A stretch of DNA of 64,000 nt from Scilla litardierei (GCA_030789695.1 CM061133.1:94357528-94421527), one strand, 5' to 3'. Counted from the first letter of the stretch, positions 1 to 12,472 are shown. The notes: generated from the letters alone by a model not told the origin. A program made the numbers and translations.

Positions 1-1812
1 CGTGCGACCTCCAGGTGACCTTGGGCTCTTCACCCTTGAAGCGTGCTCCGAATCGTCCTAGCCTCACCTTCACCAAAAACTTGTAACCCATTGTACATGT
101 GATTCCCACTGCAAACAAATTATATTGTGTGCAGACTTGACCCGCAACATCTACCATGTTCACCTCTTCCAATTCGTCAATTACCCTTAGATTTTTGCAT
201 GCATTAAAGATGTTTAAATCACGGGTCATATTTCCAAAGGTAATTTTGAGTTAGACACCCCTACAATTTATTAAAGCATTGCAAGTGGCTAGGAATGAAC
301 TACCCAAAATGATGGAAGTGGATTGATTAACTTGGGTTCCTTCGAGATCTAAAACTATAAAGTCCATGGAATAATAAAAAATTTCCATTTGGATAAGTAC
401 AACTTATATGCATCCCTTTGGAACTTTAATTGACCTATCCTCCAATTGAAGTGTGACGGGTGTGGGTCTTAGTTCTCCTAGCCCAAGTTCGGTAAAAACA
501 TGGTAAGGAAAAATGTTGACACGCGATCCCAAATCTAGCAATGCATGTCCTATCTTTTTCGTGTCAATCATGCAATGTATCGTGGGTGCACTGGGATCAC
601 CTAATTTCGGTGGTATGTATATGATAGTGTTGACTTGCTCTGTTAAAAATGACTTCTTACTAACATGCAATTTCATTTTAGCCGTGCATAATTCCTTTAA
701 AAATTGTGCATATTTAAGAATTTGGTTTATCGCATCTAATAATGAAATATTTATTTGCCACCCTTGGAAATTTTTATGAATTTCAGATTGATACTTTTCT
801 GTCTTCATGGGTGTCAATCTCGATGGGAAGGGTTCTGGAGGTGTGTATGGCACGTGCTCCTCATCGTCAGTGTCTTTATTGCTTGGACCCTTGCTAATGC
901 TCGCTTATTCCACTTGCACCCTCTATTGGTTCACTTGGTATATTGGTTCCTCCTCTTTATCCAATTGTAGCGGAAGCTCCGACTTCTCTATCTCTCTCCC
1001 ACCCCTAAGAGTTGTCACCGCTTGACAAGGCTTTATGTTTCCTCTTCATGATGATGATGATTGAGTGTGGGGGTTTGGAAGGGGTTGTGATAGTAATTTC
1101 CCTTTGTCCATGTTTGATACCAACTTCACCAAAGTTTCGGTCATTTGCTTATGATGTTGCCCTTGAGCTTGTTATTATTGCATTTGGGTTTGTTGAAGTT
1201 GGATGAGCTACTGAAGTACATCTTCGATAACCGGTTGTGATGATTCATATGTTGGCTCTGGGTTCCTTCTTTGTGATCCTCCTTGATAGTTGGATTGGAA
1301 TGGTGGTTCTTTATAAGAAGGAGGAGCTTGTTGCTGCGCCCTTTGGGAACCCCAACCCAAATTTGGGTGATTCTTCCTAGATTTATTGTATGTGTTGGAA
1401 TTGTAGCTTTGGTAATTTGAATTCACTTGGTTCACTTCGGGCATAAGTTTTGGACAAGTGGCAACTTCATGACCAGTGTAGTTGCACAACGAACATGTTT
1501 GATCCACTTCTATTTCATTCACCCCTTTCAACTTCATATTTTGCATCTTCTTGTTGAAGAATGCTTCCATCTTGCCTTCCATAGATTCTTCAGGCTGTAG
1601 TGTTTAGGGTCCATCTCCCCTCGATGGTTGGGAACTTGGAGCTTCTGCTCTTTCATAATCCAAGGTGATAACCCAACTCTGAGCATTCTCAGCAATGCCC
1701 TCCAAGTACTCCCATGCTTCATCAGGTTCCTTGTCAAAGAAGCCGCCATTACACATCATCTCTATGAATTACTTATGTTGATCTTGCAATCCATCGTAGA
1801 ATAATCCAATGA
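1..1812 (-). pseudogene. Athila-type Ty3/gypsy gag-protease remnant
   Basis: Minus-strand translation gives pieces of an Athila-like Gag and protease. From about 1800 down to 1600 it reads FYDGLQDQHK, then EAWEYLEGIAENAQSW, both typical of Athila Gag. Next is a zinc knuckle, CSLCNYTGHEVATC (CX2CX4HX4C), near 1450-1500. From 853 to about 240 comes the protease, with DLGSRVNIFPY in place of the usual D-L/S-G-A core, then a degraded segment resembling ILGxxFLATxNALINC and FGNMT. Stops and frameshifts break the reading frame, so it is dead. The right end is cut cleanly at 1812 by the LTR of element C1. The left end runs off the window. The family call rests on motif order and is fairly secure; no reverse transcriptase is present to confirm it. 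Confidence 0.75.
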
Positions 1813-4800
1813 TGTAACGACCAGTTTTAGCGATACGTAGTTCGTTTTCCTCTCGTGTTGTATATCCTTCTTCGTATCCATAGTTAAGTTGTATCGGACT
1901 AAGTACCCGTATCAGCTGCTAGCGTTATACATATTAGCTATCATTATTTTTTTATTAATTAAAAAATAATTTCTTTAGTACCATCTCAATTTTGTTTTTC
2001 GGAATCAAAATTTCAAATTCAAAACTCTTAAAATTTAAATCTTTGAAAACCTACCATATTACTTTCTAATAAAAGATATTATTAAATTGGTTGATTAACC
2101 CCTAAATTTCTCCCCTATTAATGTCTTCTTTTCAAAAATTTTTTTATTTACCTTAACTTTAATTCCCTCTAATTAATTCCATGTTTAAACCCATTCAATG
2201 TTTTAAAACCCTTTCATCTTTTCAAACCAATGTTAAACCCACACAGCCAGTCACGTGTGCAACCCAATCCCATATTATACTTAAGTCTAAGTTTCTTAAG
2301 ACAATAGCTAACACCCAAGCCGAAATCAGCACTCACACACCCAAACTGGTAACCACATACACACCTAAAGATAATATAATAAAAACTATACCTAAGCTTG
2401 CAAAGGCACCCTTGCATCAGACCCTAAACAAAAAAATAATAATTAAATTAACTCTAAGCCTTAAGACCCAAGCTCTTCACGTGCTGTGTTCAACCCCTCA
2501 CAAAATTATTATAAAACAAAAAGCCCCTCACGTGCTCTCTATAGGACCCTATTTTCTTTATATAGTAACCCTAAGAAACCCTAGAGGACACAAACCCAAC
2601 TGGCCCTATTCTCATCTCCACGCCAACAAAACAACAGCCGCCCCCACCTATCTCCTTTTCTCCACGCGAAACAACCGCCGCAGCCCTCATCTCACGACCC
2701 CTCCGCACAGCTCCTCCTCCCATCTTCACGACGTCGCCCCTCTCCTCTATCATCTCCACACCATCGCACAACTGCTGCAGTCCTCACCCAGGCCGCGCCT
2801 CCATCGCAGGCAACGCAACCACCCAGCGTGATCTCCTTCCTCCCTCACAGCATCCGCGGCTCCTCTCTCGCGAAACCGCCCAGATCCTACGCTACTTCTG
2901 TTCTCCTCCACACCAACGCACGCAACGGCACCCTGCCACTCCGTGCACTCGCAACACCGGCATATCCCCACCCACGCACGCCAAAGGCCATGCCAGATCT
3001 CCTCCCTCCTCATGTGCAGCACCTCTCCCCGACATCGTAACTGTCGTACTCATCCTCCGAGCTCACCGTCGGCGCTTCCCCTCTCCTCCCCTGCAGCGAA
3101 CGATAGACCCTAAAAGTTGTAAAGAGGTTAGTGATATTGTCGTATTTGTTAGGGTTTGTTATCATCGATCTTTAGGGACTAGTAACAGTTAGGGTTAGTT
3201 GATGCTATATCATGTTAGTTAGAGTTAGAGGTATTTGCTGTTAGTTGGTTTTATACAATGTGAAACAGATGTTAGTGTGATGTTTTAATTAAAGGTTAGA
3301 GTTTTAATGGGTTGTTATATCATGTTTGTTGCTGACTTTTCTTATATCAGTTAGGGTTATAAAAGAAATTAATCTGATTATTAGTTAGTTTTTAAAAAAA
3401 TGATTCTGTCGTTAATATGTTATTATGGCTAGTAGTATGTGGTTTTCTAATAGGTAGTAATGATAGGACTAGTTGATATTAGATGCGCCTTGTTATCCTG
3501 TTAGGATTATTTTAATGGCTATAGTTTTAAAATAAAGACTGTTTTGTTTTTCGTAATACCATGTTAAGAATATAACATATGCTAGCTATTAATCACTTTG
3601 TTAGGGTTAATATTTTATAACCCACACCGTAGTTTAGAAGACCTAATAAAATAGACCTATTAGACGTCGTAGGAAGTTTTTGTAACGTTGTTATGATCAA
3701 AAACAGTTTAATCTGATTTTGTGTTTTATCAACCAGCGAACCGTCATCACCGTAGCAGAGTACCTATCGGAACGTTTCCGACGACACCAAGAACACCAAA
3801 ACCAGGCAAGTATGCAAATTGATATGAATTTTTGAAGTTTCAGGATTTTTGCGTCACTTTTACTTATTGCTGTGTAACTTGAAAACTAGACGTGAAATGA
3901 CATGTGAAAACGAAGCTATGACAATCTGGACGAAATTTGTGATCCAACGGCATATCACACGTTATACTTTAGTTTTAAAAAACAAGGAAGAAAATTAGTT
4001 TCTGTAGCAGGTTCGACGAAAACCCATGTTCAACATCATTTTAAATTGTTGTATAAATTGGTAAACCCACTCCTGCTTATTGAAAATGTTGTAATAACAG
4101 ACTAATATTGATAACATTAAATTCATGCAAGTCTTGAAATGTTTAACAAGTTGAGACATCGTGAAAATCGTGCGCCTCGAAGACGGAATCGTGAATTTGT
4201 GATGTCGTGTGAGTCGACTAGGATGGCTTGTGTCCCAGCACAAAATTGGGGTGGGGTTAGGGTTGAGCGGCCACTAGGCATATGAAAGGGTCCTCTCTTC
4301 AAGAGCACCACCCGCATGCGGTGGGTTAGCGTCAATCACGGTAAGCCCCCGTGAGAGGAATGACTTGATAACCCTATGATAGATGTGAACTATTGACATG
4401 AAACATGCAACGCTAACGTGACCTCAGTAAATTGACATGATAACGAACTCAAAGAAACCTTACTTTATTTCTTGAAACTGCTTAGAACTGCATGATAGAA
4501 TTGTCTCGTTTCTTTTCATTATATTTGGCATGTTTTGATCTTATTGCAGTCATCTCATTTAATTATTAATGTCTTTTAAAATTCATATCGTTTGTATATC
4601 TTGCCTTGGGTTTCTAACCTCTTCTTGCAGCCCTTGCTGACATACATTCATGTTTGTGGATGTATGTCAGATTCTGAGCTTGAGTACCCAGAGGACCCAT
4701 TCGTGATGCCAGACCTGAAGAGCCAGGAATTCGCCTGAGACGCTGAGCCTCTCCCCGCAGAGGACTAGTAGACTCTATCGTTGCTGCCTTTTAGTTTACT

Positions 4801-5064
4801 TTCAGACGCTGTTTTTACTTTGTGTACGTTTTGTTGCTACTTTAGCCCAACTGAGGCTTGTTGTTTAATTTCGTGTACGAACATTATGTATCTGGATGTG
4901 GCTTTTAACTTTTGAATGTTTCTGATTGTTCTGATACGCAAATGCAAGGACCTCCCCTGTGTTTTTATCACAAACGCTTATTGAACTCGAGCTTCACCAC
5001 TCCAGTTCAAGCAGACCGCGTAACGTTCTCGCTTCCGGTGTCTTTTGGGAAGTGGGGCATTACA
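1813..5064 (+). repeat. LTR of gypsy element C1 (5' LTR)
   Basis: A 3.25-kb LTR starting TGTAACGACC and ending GGGGCATTACA, followed after 8 nt by a primer-binding site, so it is a 5' LTR in plus orientation. It holds an AT-rich start, a CT/GC-rich block (2580-3120), AT-rich DNA, a 14-bp-stem hairpin (4637-4670), and predicted splice sites: GAG|GTTAGT at 3126/3127, CAG at 3736, a GC donor CAG|GCAAGT at 3805/3806, and a polypyrimidine acceptor at 4630. It shares its ends and internal layout with the LTRs of A and C2. The open frames inside it, for example 2181-2831, look like chance frames in proline-rich CT sequence. No matching 3' LTR was found in this orientation. Confidence 0.8.
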
Positions 5065-5072
5065 GGTTTTAG

Positions 5073-5091
5073 TGGTGGCCCATGCAGGTCT
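5073..5091 (+). other. Primer-binding site, tRNA-Ile type (C1)
   Basis: TGGTGGCCCATGCAGGTCT lies 8 nt after the LTR end. It is the reverse complement of the 3' end (with CCA) of plant cytosolic tRNA-Ile(AAU), as I recall that tRNA. The same 19 bases occur in A and C2. Confidence 0.8.
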
Positions 5092-6500
5092 TGCAACTGC
5101 AAAATTCAGAATAATGAGAACACTTTTCAGTAGCCAAAACATCCAGAATTAGTTCTTACACAAAATTACTCGAATACCTTGTCTCAGCACGATAGGAAAA
5201 CCCTATACCATGATAATCTGAAGAGTTAGTTAGATGCTCGTGCGAGTTAGTTAGACGCTCGTGCGAGTTAGTATTATCATCCTCGGAGTCACCCTAGCGA
5301 TTGATCATCCAACTCTGACCATATTAGATTTTCGAGTTTTGTTAGTCGTTCGCTTAGATTTATCGAATTTGGGACCCAACCGAACGTAGCGATCGTCGCA
5401 TCCGTGCAAGTCGAACCTGAGACGCCTATTATGAGTAGACTTCGAAGCATAGGATATTCCAGATCTATAGATAAGATCTCGATCTCGATCCTCAACGAAC
5501 CCTTACCTTGGTTTCCATATCGCAGTCTAGTTCGTTGATGAACCTTAGTGCTAAACCTTAGTCGACCCATTGATTATTTTTCCCCCTGATTTTTATTGTA
5601 CTATTTTCATAATCTTTACACTTCCATGTTAATGATCGTAGAAAGCCATCGTAGCGTATTCACGGAGTTACTTCTTAGTCGTCCTTATGTGTCGATCGTC
5701 AAACCTATTCCTTGCCCTCGATTCACATAAACTCTTCCGGTCTGCCATCTTTAACCTTTGAACCTCCCCATTGCAGATCCAGGGTCTTTTAAAGAGTATT
5801 TTAGATATATTTTTTAAGTATTAAATTCTTCGCTATGTTTTAAAATCCTTTCGAGAACTTTTACTTAGATTTTCTACACTTCAGTCGACTTAAACCCAAC
5901 CTTGATTATAAGACTCTTCTGTTGCGATCTTTAGTTACTATCTTATAGCAATTTTCCAACATACATCTCCCACGCTTCTACTTCACATAACTTTGTATAG
6001 CTACTCTATTTTCCTCATGCAATGAAATTTTTAAAACTTTATTTCTAATTCGCTAGTTCAAATGTCACCTCCTTTTCTTACTAATGTATTTCGAAACGGT
6101 CATTGATACATACTTTTAAAATAATTTCCTAAGTTAAATAGAACTTCAAAATCCTGTGTGTCAGTTTTATTATCATTATCTTTATATATTTTGAGAAAAG
6201 GAAAAAAAATTTCTTTTTACAAATCTATTTTCATTTACAAAACAAGCGCTACACCACTATGATCATATTGCTCTTCACCTATTATTTGACTAATCATATT
6301 TTACGTTTTAACTTCTACCGTATACTCGCTACTTTACGTAAGTTATAACAATATTATTATTATTACACACATCCTTATCCTCTTAATTATTTAATTATTC
6401 ATAAATATTTGATGTCACCCAACCACCTAACCTCTTATCCATGCCCTATTTGTAACCGTCCATCACGACATTAGTTTGTTGCATCATTCAACCCTGAATC
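5092..6500 (+). mobile_element. Non-coding interior of element C1 (pol-derived remnant)
   Basis: The first 100 bases resemble the leader of element A up to its gag start, but no gag ORF follows. A stretch at about 5311-5430 resembles the protease-RT linker of A (GTCRTTCGCT..., then AACCGAACG..., then GTGCAAGTCGAAC), riddled with stops. From about 5680 to 6350 the sequence is loosely co-linear with the interior of C2 read on its minus strand (CCTTGCCC-GATTCAC, TTCGCTATGTTT). A 22-bp direct duplication lies at 5223-5266. I read it as the interior of a non-autonomous element of the C2 type. The right limit is approximate because a minus-strand LTR fragment follows. No functional gene is present. 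Confidence 0.55.
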
Positions 6501-6559
6501 CTATACTATTACTTAGTTATCACTTTAGAGCTTATCACTACTTAGTGAGACCTTTAGCA

Positions 6560-8749
6560 TTGATTGTGGTGTTGTGGTGGTGCATGTAAATAGATAGTGA
6601 GTGTGGACCCGTGTGTGCGAAACTCTATATACCACCCATGTATGAGTGTGCTTACCCCTAGTATATTGGTATAGTGTGATTATTCTAAGAAGGAGATGGC
6701 CTAAACGTGACCGTAAGAGTACAAGTGTAAACACTTGCCTGTGGTGGCGAGTGCGTCGTCTGTCCGGAGCGTCCCGTCGAAGTGGCGTGTCAGCGAGAGT
6801 CCGTCTGAAACAGGACAATGGCGATGTCAGATCACGCTTTTCATCAATCCTATTATGGTTTGTTTCTAAATTTAGCGGGACTACCCTAACAGTCAAAAAA
6901 ATTCACGTCTTTTGATGATTCGTTCAGTCTTGATCGATGTCTACCCTATGTGCACAGCAATTCAGTTCGTTCGTCAATTTTCTACGGTGGAAAGTACTTT
7001 AAAGATGCGTAAATAAAATTTAGTTGTCGTTGATGGTTTTTAAATTAGGTTTTGATTCTCTATCGTGAGAGTTCTTACTACGCGTTAGAGGACTAACCTT
7101 TTGACGTCGTTCAAAAAGAGGATGTCGGGTCTGAACGGCGATGCGTCGGCATCTTCTGCAACTCCTCTACCGTAGGCAGCACAGCGAGGCATGTAGGAAC
7201 AGCGAGGTGGTGTCACAAAAACAGCGAGCAAGCGGCGATCTCTCTCTCGTTACGGGTAGCGCAACGGATCTTCACGACGGCGGCGACGTTGGGTAAAAAC
7301 ACATGGGTACGGCGACGCACGTGAACTTTGAGGGTCCAAGGGAGCTGTCGGTAGTTGAATTAGATTAGTGGGAGTTGCTCGGCCCGGTGGGTGGCCGACG
7401 ACGCGAGCGGACGGCGGTGGGTGGCCGTAAGAAGTTGAAGAGGACAGATTCGTGCAAAAGTCGTTGTCGCGTATTCCAATGGAAAACCAGCGATGAAAAG
7501 AGACAAAGGAAAATTGTAATATCTAAAGGACTTGAAGAGTAATCCAACGGTAGTGGAATGGTTATCGGAAGTGGTCGGAGGTGGCCGTGCGCCGGCGTTG
7601 AAGATCAGCGCTTAGATCTGTCAAAAACAGCCAGTAGGGCTTGTTTCAACGGGTTTTCAAAGAGCTAGAGGTGAGGGAAAAGCGTAATCGGAATTGCAGT
7701 AGATAGGGAAGTTCAAGAGGAGTCCAACGGTGGTAGGGTGGTCGCCGTCAGTGGCCGGCGGTGGCCAGGCGACGGGTTTTTCTGGCGATGGACAGATCTG
7801 TCCAAAACTTCTATTGAGGCGAGTTCAAGAGGTGTTTCGAGGAGGTAGAGATGAGAGAAGAGGGTAAGGGGAGTTGGAGATGATCGGGGGGTCAAAAGGG
7901 AGTTGAATGGTGGTGGTGGTCGCCGGCGCCGGTGACGAACGGCCGACGAGTGTGATTTTTTTCCGGCGATGGGTTCAGCGTGCAAAAATCGGCCAAAGCT
8001 TGATTCTAATGGGGTTTTGAGGGCTTTGGAGAGGAGGAGAGGAAGGAGAAGGAAGAGTTGGACCTGGTGGCCAGACTTGGGGGCTAGGGGCGGCCGTTGA
8101 CGACCGAGGAGGAGCAAGGGGCGGCTAGGGTTGATGCATTGGGTTGGTTAAATTTCGGCCTAGTGTTGTTTCATTTGAAGAGAAGCTTTGCTAAGGGTAT
8201 TTTAAAGAGGGGTATAGTTTAAGGGTGACTAGGAGAGAGGGTGAGTGAGGGGGTGTACGAAGTAGGGAAAAGTTGGGTGAGGATAGTAGCTGAATCTCAA
8301 ATTCATGATACGTACTAATCTCCCGAGATTTGATTAGTAACAGAATTTCGAAATTAATTTGGGCTTAATGGGCATGGGTTTTGATTAGCGATTTGGGTGG
8401 GCTAGGAGTGTCAGAAAATTACGAAAAAAATATCGGGACGACCGTGACGAAGAGAGGCTCAGGGGTACGATGGTCAATCATGTGTTTGGTCCACAGAAAA
8501 CAAACAGAAAAATAAAAGATCCGGCGACCAAGTCTAAAGATACGACGACTCGGCAATCAAACTCGATTTGTGGAAAAATGACCCGTGAAATGACGTTCAC
8601 CAAAAATCCCACAAATAACTACTCTTCCATATGGTCACAATAACATATCACATCGTATAGTCCAGATCCAAGAAGAGGCAAAAATAAATACGCACACAAA
8701 AAGAGTCGTACGCGCAGAAAATACGAACGGTCGAAAAGCGGCCGTTACA
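6560..8749 (-). repeat. Diverged gypsy LTR fragment C3 (minus strand)
   Basis: The right end reads CGGCCGTTACA, the reverse of an LTR start (TGTAACGGCCG). Next to it at 8750-8764 is a pyrimidine stretch equivalent to a polypurine tract on the minus strand. The first 350 bases share scattered motifs with the C2 LTR, such as GATATG-GTTGTGA and GACATTTC-CG-GTC-TTTTTCCAC. A GC-rich block (7100-8120) follows, then splice-like sites in the same order as in C1 and A: AAAAG|GTTAGT (7098/7097), TTTCAG (6805), exon-like 6804-6739, and CAG|GCAAGT (6739/6738). The far LTR end was not found, so the left boundary is a guess. It carries no gene. Confidence 0.55.
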
Positions 8750-9207
8750 TACATCCCCTCAATGCTCCCCAGGGCCGCACGCTGAGTCTGAAATCTTTGA
8801 CAAAAAATGGGGGACAGCCGCAATCCTTTTGTGTTGAAAGACAATCATAAAAGCCCAGCGAGCATTGTTCTTCTCCCCTTTCGGAAATCTTCAAGGCCGC
8901 ATTATTTCTCAGAGCAAAATCTCATAAGGTGCCACAATTTTTTGTTCTCTCCTTGGGAAAAACTCGAAGAGCACAGGTGCCACAACTTTGTTTTTCCCAT
9001 CCCAAAAAGAGTAGAAGGACAAATTTTTTGCTTGCATTTCCTAAGCAGAAGCTGCATCTTTAACCAATCAAAAAGGGGCCGCACAAATCCTTTTGAAAAT
9101 CCTCAAGAAAGTACAAGCTTAAAAGTTTTTTTTTTCCTTTACAAAATCTCAAAGCACATGGCTGCCGCAACTTGGTTCTGATCTTGAGGCTAACACAACA
9201 TGCTGAC
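8750..9207. other. No gene recognised; AT-rich, unassigned
   Basis: This stretch may be interior sequence of the element whose LTR ends at 8749, but no coding similarity is visible. A short phrase, GGTGCCACAA, occurs twice (8929 and 8978 area). The plus-strand open frame of about 124 codons has no recognisable domain. Confidence 0.4.
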
Positions 9208-9697
9208 TGTTGGGGACTTCAGAGGGGACTACTGCTTGTCAGATTGATCTGACCATGCGCTGAACGACAAAGATATCGACACCGTCACAACTGAGTAATT
9301 CTAAACTCATACTTTATTATATTTTGTGATATTTATGTTGTAATCTTTGTAGAATAATTTATTATCTTTTGGAGACTTGGTTAGTTGGGACTAGCCAAGA
9401 GAGAGCTTTACTAGGATTGTTATTGTTTGGGCACGTTGGTCAGTGCAGGTACTGAGAGCCAGGTGAGTGTAGAGTTGGTGCTCTAGCTACAGGTTGTACC
9501 AGTTAACTTTAATAATCTAGTTTTGCTTTTGGGGCTGGACGTAGGTCATTGAGACGACCAAACCAGGGTATATCGCCTGTACATGCTGTGACTACTTTAC
9601 TATACTCTGCGTCTGATTGCTGCCTGAGATTTTGTGTGTGTTGCACGAATATTTTTATAAGCCTATTCACCCCCCAGGCTTAGATCCAGATCCAACA
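9208..9697 (+). repeat. Copia-type LTR remnant (about 490 bp)
   Basis: It begins TGTTGGGGAC and ends GATCCAACA, giving the TGTTGG...CCAACA ends of a copia LTR. Near the end is CCTATTCACCCCCC, a phrase common at the 3' side of SIRE/Angela-type copia LTRs. No primer-binding site follows, and the 5-bp flanks do not match, so it is a decayed solo LTR or a fragment. Confidence 0.5.
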
Positions 9698-9843
9698 AGA
9701 TGCTCTTAAGAAAGATGATCATATGGAACTTCAAATGGTCGTAGTTTGATCCATTAAAAAGGGGAGTTGTATGGTTCATCTCCCTTCACCCATGGTAAAA
9801 GCACTATCTCAGCCATTGTCGTTAGTTGACATAGCTCTAATCT

Positions 9844-10391
9844 AACTCTGATGCTAATTGTAGGACCTGAAGCTATGAGGGAGAAATACTAGAGGGGTCT
9901 GAATAGTATTTTATGATAATATAAAATTAAAGTTCTAATTACCAACAATGCAGAATTAATGAAATAAACACAACTCAAAAAATTCACAACGCAAACACAT
10001 GATATACCATGGTTCGGATTCCTTGAGTAAATATTGACTCCATTGAATCCTACTCCAGAAAACCTTAAGCAATTTCCGCTAGAGATTAGTTTCCACTAAT
10101 AACACACTTACCAAATAACGGTAAGTGTAAATCGAATACACCGATATCACCCAATTCGCACAACCTGGGAATGGCTACTCTCACAACCCATGAGTTAATT
10201 CAACAAAAAAATATAATTGAAACAATTCAAATTGAAATATTACACAAACCATATGTCTTGAATATGACTTACTTGAAGATTAGTCTAGGTGTGTGTTAGT
10301 CTCTAAATGAATGAATTGAAAGCACTTACTAATCTCGTCCAAAGAGATGAATCATTCAATTCTTTGAGTATGAGCTTGAGAGCTTGATGGA

Positions 10392-10450
<59 letters not shown>

Positions 10451-10900
10451 AGCTTGAGGGAAGATGAGAGCTTGAACTTCTACTGAATGAAGATTTAATG
10501 CAAGAAAGAATACTTAAATGAATGCTCTCAATCACTATTTAAAATTCTTAAGAGAAACCCCTAAAAGCCCTCAAAAAGTCTGAGTATGTGAAGATCTTGA
10601 GGAGGTGAGCAATGATGTTTTCTGTGTTACCTCTTCAAATGCCCATAGCTTTGAGGATTGTGGAGATAAAAAAATATTGGCCAATTGGGATATCTTCCTG
10701 GATTCTTTTTGTTAGATCTGGTGGATGTTGCGTTTACACTGCTGGAGATGCTGCACTTGAATTTATTCAGTCCATCATTGGGCTGATATAATTTTGTTAG
10801 AGTTTGGTTTGGTTGTATCTGATTTTGAGTTTTTGTATTTTTAAGTTTATCTTGATTGGACCCATGGGTATTTCTGAACAGGGCTTGTGTTGGATGACGA
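9844..10900 (-). repeat. Copia-type LTR remnant with degenerate primer site (minus strand)
   Basis: Read on the minus strand, an LTR end GGTCCTACA (9859-9867 on plus) is followed by ATTAGCATCAGAG (9844-9858). The latter is a decayed form of the initiator-Met primer site TGGTATCAGAGC. The body contains a phrase resembling CTATTCAGACCCCTCTAG, typical of the end of large copia LTRs. The right boundary is not visible and is set loosely. No coding sequence is linked to it. Confidence 0.45.
10396..10447. repeat. (GA)n microsatellite
   Basis: About 52 bases of uninterrupted AG/GA dinucleotides inside the copia-like LTR remnant. Confidence 0.95.
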
Positions 10901-11459
10901 TGCTTGTGTCCGCTTTCTGACCAAGACTTTAGTCTAAAATCTGATGGTATCCAAAATGTATTATTTTGAGAAATATATATAAATTACTTTTACCTTCCAA
11001 AAAAACATGGCCTAAATATAAGCCAAGAGAACATTTTAAAAAAATGTCCATCACAAATTTAGACTAGCAATTAAAGAAACATGGTCAAGCACATTAAACG
11101 TGCATAAATCAATTTAAAAATTAGTTATGCAATAAAAGACAAGATGTACAATAAATTTTAGAGATTCATAACATGAAAATTGAGTTTTTAATCATGCGAG
11201 ATCTAATAAAACTAGCATGTAATTTAGATACTTTGATTCCAATGTTGATTCATGTAAAGCATGAAAACTAAGCATATGGTACCTAGATCAAACACACATA
11301 TATCTTAATATCTTAAACCTCGCATGGATATATAATTGCATGTCAAAAGTAGCTAAATTTCGTAACTTTTTGCATGGAATCTACCTTCTTGATGTAGCCA
11401 TTTTTTTATCATGACATCATCTCCAAGTCCTGCTAAGTTGGTTGAAATTTTCATATTTT
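10901..11459. other. No gene recognised; AT-rich intergenic DNA
   Basis: AT-rich sequence with no long frame and no terminal motif that I could recognise. It may include the outer part of the neighbouring copia LTR. Confidence 0.4.
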
Positions 11460-12297
11460 GAAAAGAGAGTTCGCTTTACGCACTCACTGTTTTATTCTGC
11501 GCTCATATCACTTATTTTGCAAGTTTGCCATCACTTTAGCACACATACCACTTATTTACAAGTTTGCCATTGAAATTACTCACCGCGCATTCCTAGTGCC
11601 AAATTTTCGAAAATGCCACTGGATGTGCACAGTGAGTAAAACATCCAAACAGCGACGAGCGACGATGCCAGCCCCTCCTCCAACCTCCACAGCCATCGTC
11701 TCCCTTTTCCCTCATCCTTTCCTCAGACTCCACAGCCACCATTTCCCTTTCCCCGTCCCCTCCTCCGACCTCACCAGCCTCCCTTTTCTTCTTCCCCTAC
11801 ACCTTCCGTTGCCCGCGCCGCTATCCTCTCCAGCCCCCTCCCTCGCTTCCTATCTCACGGGGCCCCCTCTACCTCTTCACTCGAAGGGCGAATGGCGACG
11901 GCCCCCTCCGCTCCTCCGAACTCACCGGCCCACCTCCCCCTCCTTCGACCTCGTGAACCCCACCGCCCCCACCTCCAAACTCCCCAACTCCCCTCCCCCT
12001 CTTCCCTAGCCACATCCATCATTCCCTCTTCCTACCTCCCAACCCCCATCTTTCGACTTCCCCTGCCCCCCCCCCCCCCCCTTCCTCTTTCCCACCGCCC
12101 ATTTCAAGCCCTAGTAAATTGTCGTCGAAGAGCTTTTTGGTGGCCGTGGCAGCGGCGAGGGGGAGGGTTGACGAGGGTAAATGAAGAATAAGTGGTATGT
12201 ACAGATAATGTAATTAAATGGCAAACTTGTAAATAAGTGGTATGTTCATAGTAGTAAAACTGTGGGTGCGCAAAGCAACTCCATTTTGAAAATCGTC
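11460..12297. mobile_element. Candidate non-autonomous Mutator-like element with long terminal inverted repeats
   Basis: The left end (11460-11590) and the right end (12180-12297, reverse complement) match over about 100 bp with gaps. Both contain GAGTTxGCTTTxCGCACxCAC, then CATACCACTTATTTACAAGTTTGCCATT, and in each arm the CACTTATT unit is repeated in tandem. The middle (11640-12170) is CT/GC-rich, with a 183-codon proline- and serine-rich frame on plus (11458-12009) that shows no known domain. Flanks TCATATTTT (11451-11459) and CAATATTTT (found at 18840-18848 once element E is removed) agree at 7 of 9 bases, fitting the 9-bp duplication of Mutator elements. Element E then sits at the very edge of the right repeat. 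Family assignment is an inference. Confidence 0.5.
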
Positions 12298-12301
12298 TTT
12301 T

Positions 12302-12472
12302 TGTTGTGACTTCAAAGAAGAAGTAACCTGGCTCAAGGCCATCGTTCTATATTTATTCATTCATATAGAATATGTAAAGGCATGAACTCCAAAAGTCCCC
12401 ATTAAGCTAACTAATGGGGAGTAATGAGGGATAAAGTGGTTGGGAGGCCAAAGTCCTCCCTCACTCATAATA
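12302..12472 (-). repeat. 3' LTR of element E
   Basis: Reads TGTTGTGACTTC...CTCATAATA on plus. The partner at 18672 ends CTCATAACA. The two differ by about three substitutions plus a roughly 10-bp indel near the end. On the minus strand a purine tract (AATGGGGAG, 12473-12481) lies just upstream as the polypurine tract. Confidence 0.85.

Noticed and set aside
2181..2831. 216-codon frame in the C1 LTR
   Set aside because: Low-complexity Pro/Ser/Thr-rich product within an LTR, with no domain; the A and B LTRs have different frames at this place.
6525..6915. Overlapping frames of 123 and 89 codons
   Set aside because: They lie in the C3 LTR fragment around the predicted exon-like segment, with no protein similarity seen.
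8807..9181. 124-codon plus-strand frame
   Set aside because: No recognisable domain, and no promoter or homologue visible; the surrounding DNA is decayed repeat.
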